Shown here in pieces: positions 17,668 to 26,481 of a DNA stretch of 64,000 nt (positions are counted from its first letter, which is position 1; each line of letters opens with the position of its first letter). A program made the position numbers and the translations under genes. Origin of the DNA: an uncultured Acidobacteriia bacterium. GTDB lineage: Bacteria; Acidobacteriota; Terriglobia; Bryobacterales; Bryobacteraceae. The stretch is taken from NCBI GenBank assembly GCA_903881085.1, contig CAIRSA010000577.1, positions 52,594 to 116,593 of the forward strand, given 5' to 3'. A model generated the notes under the pieces. It was not told where the DNA came from and did not search any database. It was given only the letters and a program-made list of their open reading frames with translations.

Positions 17668-20658
17668 ATGCTCCGTTCCGTGCTCGCCCTGGCTGCGGTA
17701 AGTGCCGCACTCCACGGGCAACATGTCAGCGATTTGTCGGGCCTCATCCGCGACCCCTCCGGCGCGGCGATTCAGCAGGCAGGCGTGAGCATTGTCCAGG
17801 AAGAAACTGGCTTTCGCCGCACCACCGAATCCCTGGCCAATGGCGGCTACCTGATCGCCTCACTTCAGCCAGGCACATACAAGATCACCGTCAAAAAAGA
17901 GGGCTTCCAAACCGTTGTTCAATTCGGAGTCAAGATCGACGTGGCGCAGCCGGCCCGCGTCGACATCGTCCTTCCCCTCGGCAGCATGCACGAAACCATT
18001 ACTGTCGACAGTCCCCCCAACACGCTTCGCGGTACCGAAGACGCGTCGGTTGGCACAATAGTTGGGCGCGAATGGATCGATCGCCTGCCGCTCAATGGGC
18101 GCGGCCTGCTCAGCCTGATGGAACTCGCCCCAGGCACCGTGGTCACCTCGGCCACTCATGGCGAGGCGGGCCAGTTTTCCGTGAATGGCCAGCGCCCCAA
18201 CAGCCACTATTTCACCGTCGACGGCATCTCTGTGAACACCGGTGTGAGCGGTGGAGGCCTTCCCGCGCAAGTTACCGGCGGAGCGCTCCCCGGCATGACA
18301 GCCTTCGGTAGCTATCACAGCCTGGTATCGCTTGAAGCACTCGACGAGTTCCGCGTCCAGACCTCCAGTTCCGTCTCCGAATTCGGCCGCCTGCCAGGCG
18401 CCCAGGTCTCCCTAAGCACCCGCGCCGGCACCAATGAAATCCACGGTTCTCTCTATTACTACTTCCGCAACAAAATCTCGGACTCCAACGATTGGTTCGC
18501 CAATCGACTTGGCGTCCCGCGCCAGCCTCTCGGATTGAACGACCCTGGCGCGACACTCGGTGGCCCGCTTCGCAAAAACCGGACTTTCTTTTTCCTCTCC
18601 TACGAGAATCTCCACATCCGCCAGCCCCTAGCCTTGCGCACTGCCCTGCCCTCACTCCAACTCCGACACAACGCCGCCAGTTGGGCTCAACCAGTAATGG
18701 CCTTATTCCCACTGCCCAATGGCCCAGCCCTAACCCCGCAACTGACCGAATGGACCGGCATCAGTTCGCACGCCTCCAGCCTAAATGCAGGCAGCATGCG
18801 CTTTGATCATGCGCTTACCTCCGCCGTCACACTCTTTGCCCGCTACAACGAAGCGCCCTCGGCCGCGGAATTCGGAATGATCGAAACCAGCAAGCTCTCG
18901 CTCACCTCGCGCAGCATCACTGGCGGAGCGAACGCGGTGATTGCTCCCAGCCTGATCCAGGATCTTCGCTTCAACTACCTCTTTTCCACGGCCAGTTCCA
19001 TTTGGTCGCTCGCCAATGGCGGTTCCATCGCCCCGTGCTATCTGCGTCAGGTAACGTTCACCCTCACCTTCACCGACATCTGCGAATCGTTCTTCCGTTT
19101 TTCCATTGCCGGCGTCGCCCAACTGGCTGCCGGCCGCGAAAGCGATCACTCCCAGCAACAGTGGAACGTCGTCGAGACCATGAGCTGGCACAAAGGCTCG
19201 CATCAGTTTCGCTTCGGCGCAGACTACCGCCGCCTGGTGCCCGCGCGCATCAGCAATGGTCCCAGCGTAAACGCAATCGCCGAAAGTCTCGACAGCATGG
19301 TTACCGGACAGGGCCTGTGGATGGCCATCGTCAAGCCCGATCAGGTGCGTTCACTTTTGCAGGATGTTTCCCTCTTCGGGCAAGACACATGGAAGATACA
19401 TTCCCGTCTTACTCTGAGCTATGGACTGCGCTGGGATTTCAACCCCGCTCCGAAGACAACTCTCCCGTTGTACGGCTTGGATTCGCCCGCGCCTGGCTTC
19501 GGCAAATTGGAGCAGCAACCCATCTGGGACCTTCGCCTCACGAACTTCGCACCACGCGCGGGAGTGGCTTACCGCCTTACCGAAAATGGCCGCACCGTGC
19601 TTCGCGCAGGCGTCGGCATTTACTTCGATTCCACCATGAGCGTTGCCGCTGACTTAGTGAACGGCGGCCCGTTCAATGTGACCGTCTATAACAACCCACC
19701 CAGTCTCGGCAGCAGCATCGTTTCCATGGTGCTTGGTTACGGCTACAGCCCCGATCTCCGCCCGCCGCTGGTCTGGCAATGGAACACCTCGCTCGAACAT
19801 GCCATTACCAATAGCGACACCTTGGCCATCCGGTATGTAGGCGCCGCAGGCCGGCATCTTCTGCGACGCGAAATGGGCGATCCGCAGGGCACCGGCGGCA
19901 GCGTCCGCTTCGTGCTCGCCACCAATCACGGGCGTTCCGATTATGCAGGCTTGCACGCCGAATACCGGCGCCGCCTGGCCAATCATTTTCAGGCCTCTAC
20001 TTCCTATGCCTGGGGCCATTCCATAGACAACAGCTCCTCCGACGCCGCCCTTTACGACGTCGGCTCCGGCCTCAACGCACAAAGCGATCGAAGCAACTCC
20101 GACTTCGACGTGCGCCACACCCTCAACGTGACACTTACTTACGAGCGCTCCAAGTGGGCCATCAATGGCATTGTGCGCACCCGCACTGGCTTCCCCATCA
20201 ACGTAGCCGATGCCGAAACTTACACTGGCATCGCGTTCGCCAACGCCTTCCGCCCCAATCTGGTGCAGGGCCAGCCGCTGTGGATCGATGACGCGGCAGC
20301 CCCTGGCGGGCGCAGGCTCAATACCGCGGCCTTCAATGCAGGCGCGGGAAACTCGCAAGGAAACCTCGGACGCAACGCCATCAGCGGCTTTGGCATGTGG
20401 CAACTCGACATGGCGGTTCGCCGCGAGTTCACACTCCACGAAAAACGAAAGTTGCAGCTCAGCCTCGAAGCCTTCAACCTGACAAACCATCCCAACCTGG
20501 GCGACCCACTGCGCTATCTGAACAGTCCGCTGTTCGGCCAGTCATCGTCCATGCTGAATCTGATGTTAGGCAGCGGCAGCCCCGGCTCCGGACTAACTCC
20601 CATGTTACAGACCGGCGGCGCCCGCTCCTTCCAGGCCGTAGTCCGCTTCCGCTTTTAA
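17668..20658 (+). CDS. Oar-like TonB-dependent receptor with N-terminal carboxypeptidase-regulatory domain
   Basis: A 996-residue outer-membrane protein. After a signal peptide (about 1-17, ending in AALHGQ) comes a CarboxypepD_reg-like Ig fold (LSGLIRDPSGAAIQQAGVSI through PGTYKITVKKEGF). A plug-like region includes RLPLNGRGLLSLMELAPG and FSVNGQRPNSHYFTVDG. The remainder is a long beta-barrel ending in VVRFRF with a terminal Phe, as expected for BAM recognition. Oar-like proteins are strongly expanded in Acidobacteriota, and their ligands are mostly unknown. It starts 16 bases after the anti-sigma gene, so sigma, anti-sigma and receptor form an operon. Confidence 0.92.
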   Translation: MLRSVLALAAVSAALHGQHVSDLSGLIRDPSGAAIQQAGVSIVQEETGFRRTTESLANGGYLIASLQPGTYKITVKKEGFQTVVQFGVKIDVAQPARVDIVLPLGSMHETITVDSPPNTLRGTEDASVGTIVGREWIDRLPLNGRGLLSLMELAPGTVVTSATHGEAGQFSVNGQRPNSHYFTVDGISVNTGVSGGGLPAQVTGGALPGMTAFGSYHSLVSLEALDEFRVQTSSSVSEFGRLPGAQVSLSTRAGTNEIHGSLYYYFRNKISDSNDWFANRLGVPRQPLGLNDPGATLGGPLRKNRTFFFLSYENLHIRQPLALRTALPSLQLRHNAASWAQPVMALFPLPNGPALTPQLTEWTGISSHASSLNAGSMRFDHALTSAVTLFARYNEAPSAAEFGMIETSKLSLTSRSITGGANAVIAPSLIQDLRFNYLFSTASSIWSLANGGSIAPCYLRQVTFTLTFTDICESFFRFSIAGVAQLAAGRESDHSQQQWNVVETMSWHKGSHQFRFGADYRRLVPARISNGPSVNAIAESLDSMVTGQGLWMAIVKPDQVRSLLQDVSLFGQDTWKIHSRLTLSYGLRWDFNPAPKTTLPLYGLDSPAPGFGKLEQQPIWDLRLTNFAPRAGVAYRLTENGRTVLRAGVGIYFDSTMSVAADLVNGGPFNVTVYNNPPSLGSSIVSMVLGYGYSPDLRPPLVWQWNTSLEHAITNSDTLAIRYVGAAGRHLLRREMGDPQGTGGSVRFVLATNHGRSDYAGLHAEYRRRLANHFQASTSYAWGHSIDNSSSDAALYDVGSGLNAQSDRSNSDFDVRHTLNVTLTYERSKWAINGIVRTRTGFPINVADAETYTGIAFANAFRPNLVQGQPLWIDDAAAPGGRRLNTAAFNAGAGNSQGNLGRNAISGFGMWQLDMAVRREFTLHEKRKLQLSLEAFNLTNHPNLGDPLRYLNSPLFGQSSSMLNLMLGSGSPGSGLTPMLQTGGARSFQAVVRFRF

Positions 20659-20659
20659 A

Positions 20660-20715
20660 GGGTAGGACAGGCGACCTGTCCGCCGTAGCTTTAGCGAAGG
20701 AGGATCCGCCTGTCC
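20660..20715. repeat. short interspersed repeat, family A (full copy)
   Basis: Begins two bases after the receptor stop codon with GGGTAGGACAGGCGACCTG and contains an inverted pair (ACAGGCGACCTGT) and GCGAAGGAGGATCCGCCTGT. It is the clearest full-length member. The inverted copy at the right end of the window matches it over most of its length. Confidence 0.8.
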
Positions 20716-20792
20716 ACATACTACTTTGTTTTTAACCCCTGTAAGTGAAATCGCTTCCCAAAGGTCTTTACTAACAGAGAGTACGAAAACCA

Positions 20793-22265
20793 ATGACGAC
20801 GTACCGCAAAATCCGCCAATCCGCAGTCGTGTTGAGCATATTGAGCTATTTTTTCTGCTTCGCCGGACGTGGCTTACAGGCCGATCTCTCACACGACGAC
20901 CTCATGAATCTCTACAAGTGCTGGTACCCACCCGCAAGCCAGCACTTGGCGGAAGTAATCGCGTTCTTCACCTATTCCGAGAGCTTTCGCCCCATGGGAA
21001 GCCTCTTTTACCGCCTGCTGTTCGAAATATACGGCTTCCAAGCACTGCCTTACCGCATAGCCTGTTACGGCCTGTTATTAGCGAACATCTGGCTGGCCTA
21101 CAGCGTAGTCCGCCGACTCACCAACTCGCGCGAAGTGGCGGTAATCACCGCCCTGTTATTCGCCTATCATCGTGGCTTCTGGATCCTCTACATCAACACC
21201 GGAATGTGCTTCGACTTACTCTGCTTCTGCTTCTACATGGGAGCATTTCTGTATTACTTGCGCCACCGGCACGCCAACTGGTATCACACCGCCCTCTGGT
21301 CGGCACTCTACATCTGTTGCATCACATCGAAGGAGCTGGGAGTTACTCTACCCGCCGCCATCGCCGCCTACGAGTTACTACGCCGCAAACCCACTGAATG
21401 GCTACGCTGGCTCAGGCACGACGCCAGAATCCCCCTTGCCGGCATCGCCATCAACATTCTCTTCATCTTTGGCCGCATCTATGGCAACGGCGGCCTGTCG
21501 GTAGTCGAAGGCTACAAGCCCACTTACAGCCTTTCCGTCTTCCTCGCCCGCGCCCACCACTTCCTCAGCGAAGCCTTCTACACTCCGCAATGGCTCACGC
21601 CCATCGCGGCCCTGCTACTCTTCTCCCTGCTCGCGGCGATGGCCATCTGGTCCCGCTGGCTTCCCCTCCGCTTCGCGGTCGCCTGGATGCCCATCGCCAT
21701 CCTGCCCGTCGCCTTCATCCCCGAACGCGGCCTCGATTCCGTAACCATGGCTGCACTGGCCCTGGCCATGACCTTCGCCCTCATCCTCACCGAAATCACC
21801 CGCTACTATTGCGATTTCAAAGATCGCCAGACAGCCCAATTCGTGGCGGTTCTGCTCTTCCTGGTCGCGGTGAACGGCAAGATCGGCCAGATCGATTTCG
21901 ACGCCCATTTCCAGGAAGGCCGCCTCATCCGCTCGGTCTACGATCAGATTCGTACCATCGAACCTTCCATCCCGCGCGATACCAACATCCTCTTCCTGCA
22001 CGATCCATTTCCCGAGATGAGTTGGGCCACCTCGTTCATCGTCGCGCTGCACACCAGGGACCAATCCGTGCGAGTCTATCGCCTCGACCGCCTGCCCAAA
22101 GACACGACGCCCGAATTCAACATCGTCTTTTCCTACGAAAAGAAGCGCCTCGCCACCTGCTCCATTGACTGGCTGGGCTCAGGCGAAAAACTGGCCAGCG
22201 TGTGCAACTATCCGCCAAACGGCAGTGCTAAGCTTATTTCGTCGCTGACGGCGCAACGCAATTGA
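20793..22265 (+). CDS. polytopic membrane protein, possible GT-C-type glycosyltransferase
   Basis: A 490-residue protein with about ten hydrophobic segments. The first, near residues 8-25, is followed by LQADLSHDDLMNLYKCW, an acidic first loop like that of GT-C enzymes. Charged and Trp/Tyr-rich loops alternate with helices. No PMT or ArnT signature is complete, so the enzyme class is inferred from topology. The last 32 bases overlap the 3' end of the convergent tannase gene. A family A repeat separates it from the receptor operon. Confidence 0.6.
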   Translation: MTTYRKIRQSAVVLSILSYFFCFAGRGLQADLSHDDLMNLYKCWYPPASQHLAEVIAFFTYSESFRPMGSLFYRLLFEIYGFQALPYRIACYGLLLANIWLAYSVVRRLTNSREVAVITALLFAYHRGFWILYINTGMCFDLLCFCFYMGAFLYYLRHRHANWYHTALWSALYICCITSKELGVTLPAAIAAYELLRRKPTEWLRWLRHDARIPLAGIAINILFIFGRIYGNGGLSVVEGYKPTYSLSVFLARAHHFLSEAFYTPQWLTPIAALLLFSLLAAMAIWSRWLPLRFAVAWMPIAILPVAFIPERGLDSVTMAALALAMTFALILTEITRYYCDFKDRQTAQFVAVLLFLVAVNGKIGQIDFDAHFQEGRLIRSVYDQIRTIEPSIPRDTNILFLHDPFPEMSWATSFIVALHTRDQSVRVYRLDRLPKDTTPEFNIVFSYEKKRLATCSIDWLGSGEKLASVCNYPPNGSAKLISSLTAQRN

Positions 22266-23736
22266 AGTTCTTCTCATCGTCCGTACTGCCCGTGCCTGAG
22301 TAGCGCGCCAGTTGCGGATGCGGACACACCGGACGTTTCACCTTGGGACTGGTAGCGACGATGCTCTGCGGCGCCACACCCTTCTCAACCCAGTCCACCA
22401 GGGCCGGCAGGCCGTTAAACTGCGTCAGCCCCGGCCCGCCGGCACAATGCGACATGCCCGGAATCATGAACAGCCTGTAATAGGAATCCGTGTCGACCTT
22501 GCCGCCGTCCTTGGCCCGCACTGCCTGACGGTAATTCAATGATTCGCCTGGAGGCACCAGCCAATCCGCCCAGCCGTGATAGACCACCAACTTATGTCCT
22601 GCCTTGCGGAACTTACTCAAGTCCGGGTTAGTCGCATTCAGCACCGGCGCAAGCTTCTTCTCCAGCGCGGCCACGTTCTTATCGAAATCAAACGTGCGCC
22701 AATCCCAATCCAAGCCAAACGTCCACTTGAACAGCGGATTGAATGGCGCCGCGCCAACCTTCTCCGGCGACGGCGCCATCCGTGGCCACTCCAACTCACT
22801 GCCCGCGGGAAGACCCGGATACAACTGCTTCTTCGTGCGCGGATTCACCGGCCCGGCATACAACTTCCGCACCGTCTCCACCTGCGCGCTGGTCAGGCAA
22901 TCGTTCGCATCGCCCGCCTTGCACAGCAGCACCGATGGATCGAACTTGCACTCGCGCGGATCCCTCAACATGCCGTCCTTCACGCCATCGCCCGCATCGC
23001 ACGCGGCGACCACAGCCGCCGCCAACGCAGACATCTTCGCCGCGGGGACGTGCGCCGCCGGGTCCTTTTCCTGCACGAAGAAATTCCACAGAATACTCGT
23101 ATGCACGCCAGTCCGGTTGTTCGCCGCGGCGCCGGCCAGAATGCCGTCGTAATCATCCGGGAACCGCTGTGCCTCCATCAGCGCCTGCTCGCCGCCGGTG
23201 GAACAACCAGTAAAGTAGGAATGCTTCGGCGCGCTCTCATAATAGGCCTTCAGCAGCAGCTTCGAAACAACGGTCATCTCATGCGTCGCCCGATAGCCCC
23301 AATCCGCCCACCTCTCAGGATGCCCCGTATAAATCCCCGCATCCGAACCCGCTGGAGCGGAAAGGCCCATATCCGTATTCGCCACCGCCCAGCCCTGCTT
23401 CACGCCGCCGGCCAGGGCGCCGTAGCCAATCTTTCCCGCATAACCGCCATTGCCCGTGCCCTGAAATCGCCCGTTCCAGCCCGCCTCCGGCATCCACAGT
23501 TCAATCTTGATATCGGAATCGGCGGTCGGAGTCAGCGTCGCCGCGACGCGGCAAAACCGCGGCATCCCCTTGATGGGCGCCACGCCCGCCAGCGTAACCG
23601 TGCCATCCGTGATCAGTTCCGCGATAGTGACTTTCGCGTTCGGAAGTTTGAGTTGAGCGAGGTTCTCGCAGTTGGGCGCAGCCGCCGCATAAGCGCTGAA
23701 CAGCAATAGAAAAATGGAAAGAGGCTTCACAGCCAC
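22234..23736 (-). CDS. secreted tannase/feruloyl-esterase family hydrolase
   Basis: A 500-residue alpha/beta-hydrolase with a signal peptide (residues 1-20, ending AYAAAA). The nucleophile motif is GCSTGG (177-182, Ser179). The acid and histidine are likely in YHGWADWLVPP and PGMSHCAGGPG. Paired cysteines near the active site (C178 and the Cys after the catalytic His) match the disulfide that holds the triad in fungal feruloyl esterase B and tannases. It should cleave aromatic ester bonds of plant material outside the cytoplasm. It is the last gene of the minus-strand kdp run (20-base spacing), with no obvious functional link to potassium. Confidence 0.88.
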   Translation of the reverse strand: MAVKPLSIFLLLFSAYAAAAPNCENLAQLKLPNAKVTIAELITDGTVTLAGVAPIKGMPRFCRVAATLTPTADSDIKIELWMPEAGWNGRFQGTGNGGYAGKIGYGALAGGVKQGWAVANTDMGLSAPAGSDAGIYTGHPERWADWGYRATHEMTVVSKLLLKAYYESAPKHSYFTGCSTGGEQALMEAQRFPDDYDGILAGAAANNRTGVHTSILWNFFVQEKDPAAHVPAAKMSALAAAVVAACDAGDGVKDGMLRDPRECKFDPSVLLCKAGDANDCLTSAQVETVRKLYAGPVNPRTKKQLYPGLPAGSELEWPRMAPSPEKVGAAPFNPLFKWTFGLDWDWRTFDFDKNVAALEKKLAPVLNATNPDLSKFRKAGHKLVVYHGWADWLVPPGESLNYRQAVRAKDGGKVDTDSYYRLFMIPGMSHCAGGPGLTQFNGLPALVDWVEKGVAPQSIVATSPKVKRPVCPHPQLARYSGTGSTDDEKNFNCVAPSATK

Positions 23737-23756
23737 TCACAATATCACGATGCAAC

Positions 23757-24812
23757 TTACCGCCGGTCAGCCACCACCGTCACCTGCATCTCATGCGCCA
23801 GCCGCACCACCTTCATCACCTCGTGATTCTTGCTCTGTATGGAAAACGCCTTGCGCGGAGGCCGCGTCAGAAAGATCTGCGTCACCGCATTGCGCCGCGC
23901 AAAATCCACCAGCGTCTGCGCCGCGTCCTCGCCTTCCAGCACGCGCGTTTCAATGTGCAGCTTCCGCGCGAAGTCCAGATGCTCATCAAGCGCCGCCGGC
24001 GAGTGGCTGCCAGGCGCGATGACGCTCACCGCAAAGCAGTCCGCTTTCAAATAATCCGATACCCGCCGTCCGCGCCGGATCAGCCCTGCCGTGGAAGGCG
24101 ATTCCGTGATGTGCAGCAAAATCCGCTCCCGCCTCTCCCGATCCGCGGTAACAGGCGCTTCCGCATGCCGCGCGTCGACCTCATGTGCTGTCTGCCGCAA
24201 AGCAAGTTCGCGCAGCGCGGCCAGCGTTGGCTCCTTGAAGAAGTTCGCCATCGCCTGCTGCGCTTTATCCGTGCCATAGACCACGCCTCGCTGCAATCGA
24301 TTCAGCAAAGCCTGCGGTGGAATATCGATCAACACCAGTTCATCGGCCTGCTTTACCACCCAATCGGGAATCGTCTCGCGCACCTGAATGCCGCTGATGT
24401 CGCGCACCTGATCGTTCAAGCTCTCCAGATGCTGAATGTTCATCGTGGTCAGTACATCGATCGACGAGTCCAGCAGCAGGATCACATCCTCCCACCGCTT
24501 AGCCCGTTCCGACCCGGGCACGTTGGTATGCGGAAACTCGTCCACCGCACACACTTGCGGCGCACGCGCCAGAATCGCATCCGTGTCCATCTCTTCAAAC
24601 TCATGTCCGCGGTATTCAATGTGCTTGCGCGGAATCAGCTCCAGTCCTTCCAGTTTGGCGATTGTATCTTTGCGCCCGTGCGGTTCAAAATACCCGACCA
24701 CCACATCGCAGCCATTGAGTTTGCGCTGGTGCGCCTCTTCCAGCATGCGATAGGTCTTGCCCACGCCTGCCGCGTAGCCGAGCAGGATTTTGAGCTTGCC
24801 CTTAGCCTTCAT
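23757..24812 (-). CDS. stand-alone KdpD sensor module (KdpD domain plus USP-like domain), copy 1
   Basis: A 351-residue protein equal to the N-terminal cytoplasmic part of KdpD, with no transmembrane or kinase region. The Walker A-like motif is GYAAGVGKT (12-20). VDEFPHTNVPGSERAKRWED and TTMNIQHLESLND correspond to the KdpD core, and residues from about 230 form a universal-stress-protein-like domain. In E. coli this region modulates the response of KdpD to K+ and ATP. Here it is a separate protein whose first 11 bases overlap the end of the second module. It presumably interacts with the histidine kinase at 31.8 kb (inference). Confidence 0.88.
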   Translation of the reverse strand: MKAKGKLKILLGYAAGVGKTYRMLEEAHQRKLNGCDVVVGYFEPHGRKDTIAKLEGLELIPRKHIEYRGHEFEEMDTDAILARAPQVCAVDEFPHTNVPGSERAKRWEDVILLLDSSIDVLTTMNIQHLESLNDQVRDISGIQVRETIPDWVVKQADELVLIDIPPQALLNRLQRGVVYGTDKAQQAMANFFKEPTLAALRELALRQTAHEVDARHAEAPVTADRERRERILLHITESPSTAGLIRRGRRVSDYLKADCFAVSVIAPGSHSPAALDEHLDFARKLHIETRVLEGEDAAQTLVDFARRNAVTQIFLTRPPRKAFSIQSKNHEVMKVVRLAHEMQVTVVADRR

Positions 24813-25866
24813 CCGCGGACTCCTGCTGCGGGAATATTCGGACGTCCATCGTGCCCGCTTCCAGAATCAGCCTTTCCACTGCGCTCAGCCTGAAGCGGCT
24901 CATCCAACCGCGATGCGCGCTGTGTCCGGCGAACAACTGCGTGATCCCATGCGCGCGGGCGTAATCAAGAATCGCCGCAATGGCATCTTCGCCGTGCAGC
25001 ACATCCACCTGCGCGCCAGCTTCGCGCGCCAATGCCAGGTTCCGGTCAAGCACCCGTTGATCCTCGGGCGAAAGCTCATCCTGCTGCACATACACAACGA
25101 ACAGTTCCCCATGGAAACGGCTGGCCTGGCGCTGCCCGCGATGGATCATCAGCGCAGCATTCGAACGCGGCGTCACGCATAGCAGAATGCGCTCGTGCGT
25201 GCCGTAGTGCTGCTCAATGCCGTGCCGCTTCAGGTAGCCTTCCAACTGCCTGTCGACAACATCCGCGGCCAGCAGCAGAGAAATCTCGCGCAGAGCCGAA
25301 AGCTTCGCCTCGTCGAGGCCATCGCCTTCGCGCGTCAGACAGTATTCCGCCGGCGCATCGACAATCTCAATCTCGTCGGCGCTGCGCAGAAACTCCTCCG
25401 GAGTCGAATCTTGCACACGCTTGCCGCGGATCTCTTCCACCTGCGGCTGGCGCTCTTTCACGTACTGCAGATTGATTGACGTGACCACGGAGATGCCCGC
25501 CGCCAGCAGTTCATCCACATCCTGCCAGCGGTACTGATTCCGGCTACCCGGCGGATTACGATATGCCAGGCCGTCAATAAGAACCACTTGCGGATGCCGC
25601 ACCAGCAGTGCGTCCAGGTTCAATACCGCAGAGACGATCTCAAGCCCCTCCGGCTCGGCATCCTGCGACGCGCCAACAACCACGTCCTGCCCGCGCAGCT
25701 TACGCCGCCGCCCCTCGTCGAACATGCGTTGCGACTTGCCCACGCCCGATGCGTAGCCAAGAAATATCTTCAGCTTGCCACGCTTGAGCGAACGCTCCTC
25801 GGCCTCTACCTGCTCCAACAACTGTTCCGGCGTGGGACGGCGGTTTTCTGTCTCAGGCATGGCCAC
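24802..25866 (-). CDS. stand-alone KdpD sensor module (KdpD domain plus USP-like domain), copy 2
   Basis: A 354-residue paralogue of the next gene downstream, with a 30-residue N-terminal extension. Walker A is GYASGVGKS (37-45). VLIDGLAYRNPPGSRNQYRW replaces the usual VDELAH-type block, so the Glu after the Walker B Asp is Gly. SINLQYVKERQPQVEEIRGK replaces the NVQHLESLND-type motif. The C-terminal half is USP-like. The divergence between copies suggests two sensory roles. It follows kdpC by 21 bases. Confidence 0.87.
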   Translation of the reverse strand: MAMPETENRRPTPEQLLEQVEAEERSLKRGKLKIFLGYASGVGKSQRMFDEGRRRKLRGQDVVVGASQDAEPEGLEIVSAVLNLDALLVRHPQVVLIDGLAYRNPPGSRNQYRWQDVDELLAAGISVVTSINLQYVKERQPQVEEIRGKRVQDSTPEEFLRSADEIEIVDAPAEYCLTREGDGLDEAKLSALREISLLLAADVVDRQLEGYLKRHGIEQHYGTHERILLCVTPRSNAALMIHRGQRQASRFHGELFVVYVQQDELSPEDQRVLDRNLALAREAGAQVDVLHGEDAIAAILDYARAHGITQLFAGHSAHRGWMSRFRLSAVERLILEAGTMDVRIFPQQESADEG

Positions 25867-25887
25867 CTGACTTTATTATGATGGTGA

Positions 25888-26472
25888 TCATTTGCTCAGC
25901 GGAAAGCGTTCCTCCATAGCCAGGTTCAACGTCAGCACATTTACCCGTGGCTCGCCAATGAACCCCAGCGTCCGCCCTTCCGTACGTTCTGCAATCAGCG
26001 CCTGCAAAGCCTCAGCCTTTACGCCGCGCAGCTTGGCCACACGCTCAACCTGCACCAGCGCCGTAGCAGGACTGATGTGCGGATCCAGCCCGCTGCCGCT
26101 CGCCGTCAAAGCATCGGCCGGAATCGGCCCGCCGTATGCCTGGTTCTCCGCCCGGAACTTCTCCGCAGAACCTTTCACCCGGTCAGCAAGCTTCTGGCTG
26201 GTCGGCCCAAGATTCGATCCGGTCGACGAAGTGGCATCGTACCCATCGTTGCCCGCCGCCGATGGCCGCGGATGAAAGAACTCCGGCTTGCTGAAATTCT
26301 GCCCGATCAACTCCGATCCAATCACCTTGCCATTGCGGTAGATCAGACTACCGGCGGCCTGCTTGGGAAACACCATCTGGCACACGCCAGTGATGAGCCC
26401 CGGATAGGCAAGGCCAGTCAAAAAGGTCAATAACAACGTAACGCGAACTGCGGGAATAATCTGTTTCCACAT
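25888..26472 (-). CDS. kdpC: K+-transporting ATPase subunit C
   Basis: A 194-residue protein with one N-terminal membrane helix (about 7-28) and the KdpC signatures GSELIGQNFSKPEFFHPRPS, SSTGSNLGPTSQKL and GSGLDPHISPATALVQV. KdpC stabilises and activates the KdpAB complex at the periplasmic face. It lies between kdpB and the two KdpD-like modules. Confidence 0.97.
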   Translation of the reverse strand: MWKQIIPAVRVTLLLTFLTGLAYPGLITGVCQMVFPKQAAGSLIYRNGKVIGSELIGQNFSKPEFFHPRPSAAGNDGYDATSSTGSNLGPTSQKLADRVKGSAEKFRAENQAYGGPIPADALTASGSGLDPHISPATALVQVERVAKLRGVKAEALQALIAERTEGRTLGFIGEPRVNVLTLNLAMEERFPLSK

Positions 26473-26481
26473 ATCGATTCC

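Noticed and set aside
22234..22265. Frameshift or misassembly at the overlapping gene ends
   Set aside because: Both convergent genes have natural C-termini; a 32-base tail-to-tail overlap is uncommon but not evidence of error.
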